Below, one piece after another: positions 46,552 through 58,286 of a stretch of DNA of 64,000 nucleotides (its first letter is position 1; each line of letters starts with the position of its first letter). The stretch covers positions 148,427,001 to 148,491,000 of the forward strand of contig JASDFA010000007.1 of assembly GCA_035772735.1 (NCBI GenBank), read 5' to 3'. The stretch is from Datura wrightii. Lineage: Eukaryota; Streptophyta; Magnoliopsida; Solanales; Solanaceae. The notes beneath the pieces were generated by a model. That model searched no databases. It saw only the letters and a program-made list of their open reading frames with translations, and had not been told where the DNA came from. The position numbers and the translations under genes were made by a program.

Positions 46552-49500
46552 ATGACGCTCGGCTCAGGAGGATCCAGTGTCGTGGGTGAGACATTTTTCC
46601 AACCCTTCGCTCCTCGTTTCTTTCAATCTCTGGTCTGCCTTTAAATTTGTATCAAATCTGATCATGGGTTGTTTTTATTTCCCCTATCTAATGCATGTTT
46701 TGTGTTTTTATGTTATGGGTATGTAGTTATCAGTGATTGTCTTCTGATATGAGTGTTATATGTCTGTTGCTTCAGATTAGAACTTCCCAATCTTCTATTT
46801 TATTCGTGTATGGGGTTCTTTTTTTGTCCTTTATCGATTGATGCGAGTGAACCCAGTAATTGTAGTGAGTTGATTCAAACACCCAGTATTGTAAAGAGGT
46901 AGATTTAGGATTTTAAGTAAGGACAACTGTACCCACTACTTCTTTATGTATATATTTCTTTCACATTTGTATGTTTATATATGTATAAACAGGTCGAGCT
47001 AAAGGCAGCGTGTTCTGAGTTTATAACATGAAATTTCCATCAATTGAGCTTTACTTCCTGCTATAACTCTCTATTTTGGTGTGTTGGTGCATATTTGGTA
47101 GTGGGGTGGATGATATATTTTAGAAATAGTGATCAGTTAACTCATCATAGATTTGTTAAAAGGAATGCCTGTTACACAAAAATTCCAGTTAGAGTTTGGA
47201 TTTCCAGATCTTACAATATTCAACTTTGGATTGAGTCTTTGGACAATGATAGGGGATTATCTTTGTTTCAGTATCTTTTAGTCAGTCTTACCTGGTCAGT
47301 GTTTAAAATCTTATATCATAAAAATATGAAGCTAAACTTAATGAATTATACATGTTCTGTCATATACCAGTACTTGAATTGTCCCTGTGCTTGCATCCTA
47401 AACACAATTGGTCAATGCCTGATTGGTAATAACTGTCAGGGATATTTTATTTGCTCCTCCTTCACAGCAGCACTTAAGTTCCCCTCCCCTCTCTGATGGA
47501 GTGCGAGGGTTCAGGACATTCATAAGAATTTGTTATTTCACAAGCATAGTAGATCTATTTGTCTGTTGAGCAGGGCTTAAAATGCTAATGATCCTATGTG
47601 GACTGTTCTGTCGTGTTTCCTACCAATTAATTGCTTTGTTTTAGTTGTAGCTGATACAACTTCAGTTTGTTATACTGCATCAGTAATGTAAAGTTATGTA
47701 CAATTATACATAATTTAAACATTAAACATTAGCTAGTCAATCTTGTTGATATGTGCCTCATATACGGACCTCAACAATTCGATGAAGGGATCTGCTGGGA
47801 ATCTGGTTTTCTATATGGCTACTCTTCCATGCTGACAACTGTTGGAGTTTTATGCTTTATATTTTACTTGAGAGTGAAAGGCTGCCTTCCTTGGGAGCTG
47901 TATATTAAAAAGATGTTCATTAATTTTGTTGGCGTGAAAATATTTCAAACCAAGGGGCTGCATATTTGCACGGAAATAATTGAGCCCCACCATTCAAAAT
48001 TGATTTTATCGTGCTCTTCAATCAGTGTGACTACAGGAATGCCAAAAAAAAAAAGATAATAAGAGACTGCCAGAAAGAAAGTGAGAAAAAATTATAAATA
48101 TTGTTCTTTCCTTTCCTTTGAGGGGGCAAAGCTAACAAAAGACTGTCAATTGGGATATCTCTTAGTGCATGTTCAGCAGGTTTCAGCTCATGTATGAGAG
48201 AAATAGTTTATTCTAGATTAGGTTATTAGCCATGTAAATGATCGGTATAAATAGAGGAGGAGAATCTGGGCATGAGAGAAGATTTAGGTTAAATACAGTG
48301 TGCACACTAAATTGAATGACAAATTGAAGTTGCAATGTATTTTATTTTATTTATTTTTTTGATTAGTTTAAGACTCTAAAGGTTGTTGCAGTGATGTCAC
48401 TTTACATAAGTCAAAAAGTTTGAAGCTAAGCCTCCTAAATAATCCAGCAACTATTTATAGAAAATGGAATATTTTCTTCACACAAAAACACAAATGGAAC
48501 ATGAGAGAGCCTTAACTCTCCGTAGTAGACTTTCACCCATTCTAGCATAAAGATCTTGCTAAGATGTTAGATAACTAACCTTGTGCCGGGTCTTGGCACA
48601 ATAGTAAGTTGCTCCAGTACACTGGCCAGAGGTTCAAGGTCTGCAAAAAGCTTCTTTGCCGAGATGCAAAGAGAAAACTAAGTACAGCATGCAGCCACCT
48701 CCGTCCTACCTCTGCTCTAGCCGTGAATATTTATTCACAGGGTAAGTCCTTTGGTTAAATGTGAACCTTCATACAAGTCACTTGCCATATATTCAGAATG
48801 TCTACTTTTCCAGCGAAACGAGAATTGGTGATGGGGCTTAAGAGTGTGTTTGGTAGGAGGGAAAATGTTTTCTTGGAAAACAAAAGGTTTCTTAGCTCTT
48901 TTCTAGTGTTGGCTAAGTAACTAAAAAAATATTATCCCAATAGCAATTCTATGTAATCTAGCAAAACACTAGGGGATGGGATGAGGTGAGGAATGGGGGT
49001 TCAGGGGTGGAATGGTCAAGGGTTGGGGGCATTGGGTGGGAGGGGAGGAGACAATGAACATAAAATGTCGCTTATGGAGCTTGTTTCCCTACTTCCATTA
49101 TGGAAGTCATTTTCCTCATCTTAAGGAACTTTTTTTCTTAGAGAAAATGTTTTCCAAAACATTTTGACCAACCAAACATGAAAAACATCCATACCAAACA
49201 CACCCTAAGACTCATTTGCATTTGACATTAGGGGTAATTTATATGAGCTTATTAGGTCATTGGAACTGCTACCATGATTTGACATGCAGTAACACCTTCA
49301 ACTATTTAGATGTTAAAATGACAGGAACAGCAGCAATAGTCAATAACCCAAGCATTCACTTTTTGTACTGTCATTTAGCCTGTACATCTACTTGGGAGTT
49401 GGAAGCATCTGCAACATTATGATTTCTTGGTTTACCTTCTATAAATCCTTCACTTACCAACATTTTGATTATCTGCAGTCCCTCGGAATTTCAGATTACT

Positions 49501-50948
49501 TGAGGAACTTGAACGCGGTGAAAAGGGTATTGGAGATGGGACCGTGAGCTATGGGATGGATGATGGAGACGATATCTATATGCGTTCCTGGACCGGCACC
49601 ATTATTGGTCCACACAATGTTAGCATTCTTTTCTCTTTCCTAGTTCAAATTGTCTAAGTTTGTTTTAACATGGCTTCGTATGGGTAGTCAAATAAAATCT
49701 TTAGTATATCTTATATTATGTTCTGTAAAGCAAAGATATCATTTCCTTATGCTTCAAGGAGATTGATGAGACAATAACTGCTATACTCTGAGTGATGTGC
49801 ATGCTAGTTATTTGTATAATTTCCCTGGGACTATTGAATTGGTTGTTTACCATCACATTACCTTTTTTTCCAATCATTTTGGTGTATATAACAGTTAAAG
49901 GCTAACTTTCCATGTTTCCAGTCCGTTCATGAAGGTCGCATTTATCAGTTGAAGTTATTCTGTGACAAAGATTATCCAGAGAAGCCACCAAGTGTCCGAT
50001 TCCATTCTCGGATTAACATGACATGTGTCAACCATGAGACAGGAGTGGTAAGCAATCTATTATAGTATTGCTAGAATCTGTGCATCAGTGTTGTCATCGA
50101 GAAACTTAATGTGACACTGCATTATTGTAATGGTACCTGGAAATCCATATTATAACAACAATAATCTGATTTTTCCCTTGCCATTATGGAATTTATCAGT
50201 TGCATAGTAATTCTTCTTATGACAGTTCATGTAGAAGGGAATCACAGAAGATAGGAGGTGTAGATAAATCTATTATGCTCTGGGATAAAAATATTTCTCT
50301 ATGGATTGCAGTACAAAGATGCTGTGATGCACACAAAAATTGATCATGAAAAAAATTAATAGAATTGTGGTTACATTGTTTCCCGTGTTGATTTACTTTT
50401 GATGTCCTTGAGTACCCGACTCCAAATTTTCGATCTCCATGTTTTCAGCTGGTTATTACTAGTAATTTCATAGATGTGGCTGTTATTACTATGTTATATT
50501 TCTCCAAAGTTTTTATTGGTTGGCTCAAGCATACTTCTCAATCGATTAGTGGCTATAAATGCAATATTATACTCCAATGACATCTGGACAACATTCTTGA
50601 CTTGGGTTTTCTGTGCTAAATGTGGTTTATTTCAACACTTGCATATCGTGTGATAACATCACAAACATTTCTCAGGTGATGCTTTGTGTAGCAAGCTAGT
50701 TGACATTCTTTTGTTCGTCTTGTGTATTTGTATTTGCTCTTGTCCTATTGCTAAACAAATTGATGAACTAGCTGATGAGAAGCCACAACTGTCTTCTTGA
50801 TACACAGGTGGAACCAAAAAAGTTTGCTTTACTTGCAAATTGGCAGCGAGATTACACCATGGAAGACATACTGGTTCAGCTGAAAAAGGAGATGGCTTCT
50901 CCTCACAATCGCAAGCTAGTTCAGCCCCCCGAAGGCACCTCTTTCTAG
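46552..50948 (+). CDS. UEV1: Ubiquitin-conjugating enzyme E2 variant, UEV1/MMS2-like
   Basis: Four exons (46552-46585, 49479-49618, 49922-50047, 50808-50948) join in frame to 147 codons including the stop, 146 residues, the usual UEV1 length. The protein starts MTLGSGGSSVVVPRNF and includes LLEELERGEKGIGDG, MRSWTGTIIGPHN, YQLKLFCDKDYPEKPP, and ends VQPPEGTSF. The E2 fold is present but the region that holds the catalytic Cys in active E2s is replaced (NMTCVNHETGVVE), as in all UEVs. UEV1 pairs with Ubc13 to build Lys63-linked ubiquitin chains used in DNA-damage tolerance and signalling; this is family knowledge. All introns are GT-AG. Intron 1 is long (2.9 kb) and holds a SINE and a MITE. The gene appears intact. 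Confidence 0.96.
48593..48732 (+). mobile_element. Degenerate SINE in UEV1 intron 1
   Basis: Box A-like CTTGGCACAATAGTAAG and box B-like GAGGTTCAAGGTC at tRNA spacing, followed by AGCTTCTTTGCCGAGATGCAAAG, match the head of the SINE type whose 3' part lies at 3538-3723. The 3' half here is poorly conserved. Confidence 0.55.
48842..49205. mobile_element. Tourist-like (PIF/Harbinger) MITE in UEV1 intron 1
   Basis: A 364-bp element with ends GAGTGTGTTTGGTA and (complement of right end) GGGTGTGTTTGGTATGG, flanked by TAA on both sides (48839-48841, 49206-49208), the target duplication of PIF/Harbinger elements. Subterminal AAAATGTTTTCTTGGAAAAC and its inverted counterpart near 49141-49160 extend the symmetry. 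The centre is G-rich (48975-49055). Confidence 0.8.
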
Positions 50949-51270
50949 CATAACGACAATATATAGGTCTGGTCAATCAACTATGTGCAAAAATTGTGTT
51001 GCTGTGTCAACGACATTGGAAGTTAAAATTTACAGGGGAGCTCCTTCAATGGCTTCTTGATCACTTCTGCTTTTCATCCTTTATGAACTTTGCCACTGTG
51101 TGCTGTTTGATTAATGAGATTTAATGTGTGTCAAATATTAAGAGTAATAGGTTCTTGTGCTGTCTGAATCATATCTTCCACCTTTTTTTTTAATTTCTCC
51201 GCCCTTTTCGCTTGACGTTTTAGCAACTTAATTCCGTCTGATCTCCCCATCTTCTTTCTTGCATATGCAT
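50949..51270 (+). other. UEV1 3' UTR and downstream
   Basis: The region after the stop contains AATGAG-type signals and T-rich sequence; no other gene. Exact poly(A) site not determined. Confidence 0.4.
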
Positions 51271-51429
51271 ATTGTATGCATCGTTACAAAGGACCCAAAT
51301 CATTATCTATTGGGGGGAAGAAGTCACTATTCTGTATAGCTGGAATATGCTGCTGTGTAATTCATGGCATTTCCAAACTTCCTATCCCCCCTTGATTGGT
51401 TTGTGGAACACCAATTTTACTTTCTTGAG

Positions 51430-51550
51430 CCAAGGATTTTTCGGGGAACAGCTTGTTACCCCACAGAGGCCCGAGATCTGTGTACATCCTACGCTCTTTT
51501 CAGATTCCACTTGTGGTAATATACTGGATATGTTATTGTTGTTCCACAGA
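51430..51550 (+). repeat. LINE/SINE 3' tail copy
   Basis: GGGGAACAGCTTGTTACCCCACAGAGGCCCGAGATCTGTGTACATCCTACGCTC, then CACTTGTGGTAATATACTGGATATG and a TTATTGTTGTT tail. This is the same tail module as at 23100-23326 and, inverted, at 3735-3890. Confidence 0.6.
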
Positions 51551-52785
51551 AGGTTATCCGACTCTACTCGTATTTAAGTTATACCTACATTTCCAGTAAA
51601 TAGAAGTTGAGGAGCTCTTGCATTTGAGGCTCTTCTCATCATGAAAATATATACATTCTGCTATTTAAAAAGAAATACGTTATAAATCTTGTTTTCTAAA
51701 TAAACACTACAAAAAAATAAAATAAAGTAGTATGTACTAAATAATCTCATCATTATTTAATGTGCCTAACCTCAACTAGGTTGGCTCATTACAATCAATA
51801 ACCTAGAGCCAAAACTTGGTAAAATATCGTAAATTTTTAAAATAAAATCTAAGAAAAAATTCACTCTTTTAACCTTTTTAGATGCAAGAGCCATAAATTT
51901 ATCATTTTAGGGATTCACTAATTTATTTAAACATTTCCTTTAATGGATATATAAAATAATTGGTTCAAAATAAATTAAATTTAAAATATAATATAAAACT
52001 ATCATAAGCAGGGGAAAAAAAAAGGAGTACAAATGTACGGGAAGAAGGAAACATTAGAACCAACAAGGGAGATATATACAGTAATTAATAAAAATAAATA
52101 AAAACTCTAATTTATCCACTCATTTGAACAACTCAAATTAAAATTTTAAAAATAAAACTTTTAATTTATGATAATTAGAAAAAAATATATATTATATGAA
52201 ATTATATACCATTTTAAATCTTTTTAATATGCAAATTTATAATTTTCTTGTACAGTGACAAATAAGGGTGTCAAATGGGGGGTTGAGCTAAGTTAATAAA
52301 TGAGTTTGGCTAAAATCAATTCAAAAAGTTATTTGGATTAAAATGAATTGGTGACCCCCAATTTAATCTAATTTTTTAAAGAGAAATTATGTGAGTTAGA
52401 ATATTCGAATACCTATATTTACTATTTCTAGCTACCTCCCCCTCTCGCTCCCCCCCCCCCGGGTTTCTCTCTTTCTTTTTCTTTTTCTTTCGCTTTCTTT
52501 TTTTTCTCTCTGCCTCCCTTTCTCTTTCTCTCTCTCTCGCCTCTCCCTCACGCCAATCACTCCAATTAACTATTGTAAATTTGAATTTATAATAATTTTT
52601 TTGGTGATGATATAAATATATCCCACCTTTCACCAATACAACCTATAAATAAATATTGTATCTAGAATATTCTTTTGAAATTTATATTAGTGTATCCGAT
52701 AATTTTAAAAAAGTATATGTAAAATACAAAAATAAATGAATATAAGTGGTATAAGATTGAATAAATAAAGTCTTTTGTAATGGGA
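51551..52785. other. AT-rich intergenic DNA with polypyrimidine tract
   Basis: No gene. 52434-52552 is a strong C/T-rich tract on the plus strand (runs of CTCTC, TTTCTTTTTC and C10), which makes a spurious Arg/Glu/Lys open frame on the minus strand. Confidence 0.5.
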
Positions 52786-52890
52786 GGCTTTCCTGCCAGA
52801 TATTTCTCCATTTTTGATGCCTCTGAACTCTAGGCCTTTGGTTACCTTATCAAAAAAATAAAACAAAAAACTCTAAACCTCCAATTAAAC
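52783..52890. mobile_element. SINE-like repeat, copy 1
   Basis: AATGGGAGGCTTTCCTGCCAGATATTTCTCC, TTTTTGATGCCTCTGAACTCTAGGCCTTTGGTTACCTTATCA, an A-rich stretch, then ACTCTAAACCTCCAATTAA. The complement of GAACTCTAGGCC resembles a box B. The same arrangement recurs at 57171-57290. Confidence 0.5.
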
Positions 52891-53608
52891 ATGATTTCTA
52901 AATCCTTTGGGAAAGGTCTCTTAAAATAATTAATTATTTTAATTTTTTTGAGATAATTAGCTATTTTGAAGTGTTATATTATATTTTTAGTACAAAATAT
53001 AAAAATTTGTGAAACTTATTTTTTAGTTAATTTGGGTAAAATTAAATGATTTCATGTGACAAAAACAAGTGAAATTTTTGTGTGATAAACTTAAAGTTAG
53101 ATGACTTTTATATGATATAAAGTAAAAAAAATAATTTATCTATGATAATATTAAAATTGAATAATTTTTATTTAATAAAATATAAAATAATAACTTTCGC
53201 ATAATAAACATAAGAGTGAATGAAAATTTAGCCCTACATTTCCTATTTAAATTTTAAAAGGGTTTTTAGTGCCTGAATAGTAACTAGCTCTTGTTGGGTA
53301 ATGTCTTCAATTTTCATATACTTTCGGGGCCAATCTGCTATTCACTTGAAACAACAAAGTGTAATTTGCTTTCGTATGTCGTTTAGTTTCCTTGACGACG
53401 GAACCTCAGAGGAACTGCTTCAGCTGTCCATGGGTACTGAAAGGTCCAAATCTACGGAAATTCTTAATTTACAACTTTGCCCATCTCAATTCATTTGATT
53501 GGTATGTGAAAAGGAATTCTTCTTGAGACTTGAATTCTTTCAAATTTCAATTTCGATGTGTATATAAATAGAGTTTTGCCCTGAGAGAAGATAAAAGATT
53601 CAATTTTT

Positions 53609-53680
53609 ATGGGTTATATGCAGAAAGTATTCATCTATGCGACGTGGGTTTTACAGAATGAGGTTGAATTGTTGCAGTGA
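53609..53680 (+). other. uORF overlapping the PPTase start
   Basis: A 23-codon open frame (start MGYMQKVF) begins 28 bases upstream of the first in-frame PPTase ATG and ends at TGA 53678-53680, inside the PPTase coding region in another frame. If the transcript starts upstream, ribosomes would meet this ATG first. Confidence 0.5.
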
Positions 53681-56600
53681 TAATAAATTCTTCAGTTCTT
53701 CAACCCCTTTGGCTCCTATTCCACTCCCATCTCCAAAGTAAGATTCATCTTCTTCTTTTTGTGTGTGTTTTTAATGATGTATTTTTTTTGCTCTGCTTTT
53801 AATGATTGTGTAATGGTTTGAACGTTAGGGAGACACATCTTTGGTATGTAATACCCAGTGAAGTGAAGGGTGAATCTCTTCTGAACAAATATATGGAAAT
53901 TCTGTCTCCGTGTGAGAAAGAAAATGTGTTAAGTATGCGTGGAGATGAGCTGTGGAAAAGTGCTTTACTCGCCCGTACGTTGGTTAGAACCACCATTGCA
54001 AGATGTAAGATATATTGTTGGGTTTTTGGTATGTTCCTTTTTTTTTTTTTTAAATAGCCGTGGAACGAGTTAGCTCTTTCCAATGAGTTACATGCTACCT
54101 CCCACCAGCATAGATACTGAGTAACTCTTGGACAGAGGTGAAGAAATCACATAGTGTTTTGCCTCCGCTGAGATTTGAATTTGAAACCTCTTTGTTCTCA
54201 ACTCACTTTATTAGTATCATATGGGTCATGTCATGCCATTTTCAATTTGCTTTAGAAACCCTGGTTGTATGGAAGTAATATAATTGATTGTAGCAAGAGG
54301 AGTTAGAATTTTGAAGTTTTCATGCATAAACATATATTTATCTTCCCGATTATTGTCTGCCTGTTGTTTCAAACTTTTTCTTGTTTTTATTTTTCTGGGT
54401 AGGTAGAAGTCCCATGTTACTCAGAGTCTTCAACAACACCGACGGGTATGTGTTGGATGCTCCAAAATTTTGGAGGATCCGACAGGGGTGCAGCAATATT
54501 TTTGGAGAGTTCGAACTACGTAGGGTAGAACTGCAGGCAAACTGTATGGTCCTTAGAATTTGTTTGGATCAAATATAGATCACTGAAAGTTTATATCGTT
54601 TCACCTTTTAGAAGTTATATGGTTTCACTAAAACTTCTAGTAAAAGGACGTTATCCAAGTGCAACTACTAGTTCTTTTGATATCTAATATTTGTTTCTTT
54701 CTTCTGAGATTTCTAATTTTAGAAGCATACTAGCTGCTAATCTAGAACTGAGAAAATGTTTCCAATGTTCTATTGAGCAATCTATAGTTTATGAATCAAC
54801 AAATTCGTGTTGTAATTCTCTATAATAAGTTTGCTGCCATAGTTGTGGAAGAGATTTATAAACTGTATTATAGCTCTGAAAGCATTGTTTTTTCCTAGAC
54901 CAGATAAATTCTTCAATCTCACCCAGATCCCTCAAGTTTAGGAAGAGCATTCATGGGAAACCTGAGGTTAGTGTGGTTTGAGCGTTCAGTAGCTTTCGAG
55001 TTGTATGCTCAAATTTTCTTTCTGTGTGCTGATAATTGTTTACCATTAACTTTATCTGATAATAAGTATAGGTAGATTGGCAACAGTGCGATCATTGTGA
55101 GTCCCCTCCGTTGCATTTCAACATCTCACATACATCATCTCTGGTAGCTTGTGGTGTCACAGTAAATTCTCCTGTAAATATTCTGGTCCCTCAACTCAGT
55201 GTATACATACATTCAACTGCATGGTAAATGACTTGTTTTCGTTTATAGATTGGTGTTGATGTGGAAGCAAAGCAAAGGACTGTAAAGCACAATGTTTTGA
55301 CTTTGGCTAGAAGATACTTCTCTGATCATGAACTAGAAGTGTTGAATGCTATTAAAGATCCGTATCTTCAGCACCAGGAGTTTATGAAGTTATGGACACT
55401 AAAGGTTAGTTTGTTTTACTTATCAAAAGAATAAGGTTAGTTTAATTGATTTAACTATAGTCATTGTCCCAGTTTCTTTTAGTGAAGAACATGTTTAATC
55501 AGCTCAATTTAACAAATCACTCCAATTAAAACTCTTTCGAAGTGTAGCTATTCGCCTATTCGTAGTCATATTCATGGTTTCAAGATATAGTTTGTTTCAG
55601 TCACACATTTTATTTTCCTCTTCATTTATCTCTAGTATTTTAAGGGAAGTCGTGATTCATCTTTAGATGCTTCCACTTCTGATAATTTTGCTGTTTTCCT
55701 GGACTTTTTGCTCTTCTTTTTTCTTGTTTGTTTCCTTTTGAAACATAATCTTTCAAGCTGTAATATTTTCCACGAAACATGCACTTCTCTTAAATCATTC
55801 TCATGATTTACTATTTTAAAGGTGCATGACAGGTTTGGAAGATGAGATTTTTCAGAATGGGTCTTTATTTGCATTTTGCTTTATGAACCCCTGTTATAGT
55901 GAGAATGGGACTAGAAATAATATCAGAGAATAATTGAGATAGAGGGATGAATGAGATAAACTTCCCTCAAGTACAATGAAAATACATGATTTTGATCTAT
56001 TGCATTGGCGCAGAGTGCCCTGAGTGATGAGTGTAATAGAATAGCCTTCTTTCGTGTAGAATTCTACTAATTTACCTTGAGAAAAGGTTACCTTACGAGG
56101 AAAAAGAGGATTTATGCAGGTTTCTAGGCACAAATAGACTATCTTGGTATGGAATTGCAGTACTTAAAAAAAAAGGGGTTTATTTCAAGGGGTTTGCTTT
56201 CTCTATGTATTATGGCTTCTTAGCAGTGCCTTGTTGAACTGTCGAGGAGGTTGCGGACCTGCAGTTCAGAGGAAAATGTGAGGATTCAATCAAAAGAAGC
56301 TTATGTAAAAATGGTAACAGGGCCGTTGGTTTCGGGAAATTGAAACAAACAAGTAGATGAACAAGAAATGGATTCATTAGCATGATAGTATCAATACCAA
56401 CAAGTAGTTAAGGCTCCATAAAACTTTTTAAAAAATAAAATAAAATCTTACAGTAAGTTACAGAAAAAAGAAAGATACTTCAAAATTCATACATATCAGT
56501 CTGCAAAACATACATCCTGTACACTCTATCAATATTAACCGGAGAGATGGGCGAGAAGACTCCTCAAGCCTCGAATGAAGAGAAAGGGATTTTCTTTTCT

Positions 56601-58286
56601 TTTCCAATTTCTCTTATTCCACACGGCTGATTAGCCCATAATCAGCTGCGTGGAATAACACAAATTGGAAAAGAAAAGAAAATCCCTTTCTCTTCATTCG
56701 AATAATCAGCCGTGTGGAATAATACAAATTGGAAAAGAAAAGAAAACCTCTCTCTTCATTCGAGTCTTGAGGAGTTTTCTTGCCCAATTCCTCTCCTTAA
56801 ACTTGAGAAGTGCCAGGTTCTTCATGGCTATTTCAAAGACTGGATTCACTTGCGGTCTATCTTGCTGGGTTGTACAGTGGCTTATGATTTTCAAGTGCAT
56901 TTTCTGTTGGAAGCATCTTGGTCACACTACCTCTTCGATACACATATGTGTGAAGGTTACTCTACAGGTTGCAAGCTTATGTAGAGAAGGCTTTTGCGCA
57001 TTTTAACCAATATATATGCTTGACAAATGTGTTATCCTTACTGATTGTATGTTAGGTAAATTGAAAGAGAGATCAAAGTTGTCTTTGTTTATGGCTATAA
57101 GCCTATAACCATGTAATATCCGGTACCCACTGATCTGACTAATTCAGATTCATGCTGCTAGGGCCCATTTAATGGGAGGCGCTCCTACCAGGGATTTCTC
57201 CATTTTTGATGCCTCGAACTCTAGGCCTTTGGTTATCTTATCAAAAAAAAAAAAAAACACTCTAGTCCTCTGGTTAAGGGTGGAGGGATCGCTTGGTTAA
57301 GTTTTCATGTTAGTAGTAGTAAATTGAGCTTCTCTTAAAAAAAACAGATTGCTTGCAGGAGGCATATGTGAAAGCACTGGGGAGAGGCTTTTCAGGTGCA
57401 CCTTTCAAGACATTTAGGATTCGTTTTGGAAGTGCTATTGGTGTAAGCTCTCACCCCTCTCGTACTTCAAGTGCTGAGGTATGACACAGTTACTTGTAAT
57501 ATAGTTTGATTACTATTTCAGATGGGCTGGTGTTGTAATGGTGCACTCAAAAAGACAGAAATGTTAGTTTTAACACTGTCTTGATGTGCAACAAGAAAGA
57601 CATTAATTTTTTTCTATTTTTAACATTAATAAGATATTATTGACTCAAATAACGATGAGTTCAACATGTCTAGAGGCAGTCTGTGGGTTTAGCTGAGGTT
57701 ATGATTCAGCAAAAGAGAGGCCAAGCTTATAGAATCATGTGTTACTTGGCCAAAATTGCACTCTTGAAACAGCCAGAATGCACTTTAAGCCTTGTCTGGC
57801 ATGGCACTTTCCACTCGCAATTCTTTTCCTGATTAGTTTACAAACTTCTTTAACAAGGACCAGACTCTCTACTGTTGTTGCTTTCCCAGTCGAATGATAT
57901 CTTCATTCGAAGAGAATATATTCTCTTACCTCAGTGTCTGATGTTTTTATTGATACAAAATACCTTCTTTCAGGCATCTGAAATATCAGTGGATTTGCTC
58001 GATGATTCCAGTGACCTGACATGCAATTGGCAGTTTATGCTCCTAGAGTTGGCTGGTTCTCATTATGCTGCCATTTGCACGGAAAAGGATGTCACAAATG
58101 AAGGTTAGAAAGTTCTTTTGTGTATGAACTATAGAATGATAGCAAAGAAGAATCATAAATATGTTGATTATTTTAGGTAATAGGGAAGTTCCTATGAAGT
58201 TAAGAGTCTGGAAGACGATTCCATTTGTTGAAGACAGGTGTGTTTCTGGAACAGAGGCAGTTCGTATACTTTGTGGCTCGAGATAA
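53637..58286 (+). CDS. 4'-phosphopantetheinyl transferase, Sfp/AcpT type
   Basis: Eight exons (53637-53737, 53829-54004, 54899-54966, 55072-55173, 55249-55404, 57359-57478, 57974-58103, 58177-58286) join in frame to 321 codons including the stop. The enzyme transfers phosphopantetheine from CoA to a Ser of acyl carrier proteins. Motifs are LWYVIPSEV near the N-terminus, LLARTLVRTTIARY, the substrate-binding HFNISHTSSLVACGV (130-144), the Mg-binding GVDVE (151-155), and WTLKEAYVKALGRGF (from 198), the conserved W-x-x-K-E-A-x-x-K. The N-terminal ~34 residues (MRRGFYRMRLNCCSDNKFF…) are basic and Ser-rich with few acidic residues, which suits an organelle transit peptide; Arabidopsis mtPPT (At3g11470) acts on mitochondrial ACP. 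The first in-frame ATG is used; a second Met follows seven codons later. Intron 5 holds a large hairpin and a SINE-like repeat; intron 2 holds a SINE. The gene appears intact. Confidence 0.95.
54037..54222 (-). mobile_element. SINE, SolS/TS-like, in PPTase intron 2
   Basis: On the minus strand: GAGTTGAGAACAAAGAGGTTTCAAATTCAAATCTC (box B region), GGCAAAACACTATGTGATTTCTTCACCTCTGTCC, GGTGGGAGGTAGCATGTAAC, and a poly(A) tail seen as T12 at 54039-54050. It is the same family as 1200-1425, in the orientation opposite to the gene. Confidence 0.8.
56548..56786. repeat. Long hairpin with duplicated arm in PPTase intron 5
   Basis: Arm 1 (56548-56636: TGGGCGAGAAGACTCCTCAAGCC, TCGAATGAAGAGAAAGGGATT, TTCCACACGGCTGATTA) is the near-perfect inverse of arm 3 (56702-56786, ending GAGTCTTGAGGAGTTTTCTTGCCCA). 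Between them, 56640-56701 is a second copy of the inner part of arm 3. The stem is about 80 bp, far longer and better preserved than the surrounding intron. Confidence 0.9.
57171..57300. mobile_element. SINE-like repeat, copy 2, in PPTase intron 5
   Basis: AATGGGAGGCGCTCCTACCAGGGATTTCTCCATTTTTGATGCCTCGAACTCTAGGCCTTTGGTTATCTTATC, then A14, then ACTCTAGTCCTCTGGTTAAGGGTGG. The complement has a box B-like CTAGAGTTCGAGGC. Matches copy 1 at 52783-52890 including the A-rich interruption. It ends about 60 bp before exon 6. Confidence 0.6.

Noticed and set aside
47044..47496. 150-codon open frame in plus orientation
   Set aside because: It lies wholly within UEV1 intron 1, has no recognisable domain and has the composition of translated AT-rich intron; chance frame.
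52376..52636. Minus-strand frame rich in Arg, Glu and Lys
   Set aside because: Translation of a C/T-rich low-complexity tract; no start context or homology.
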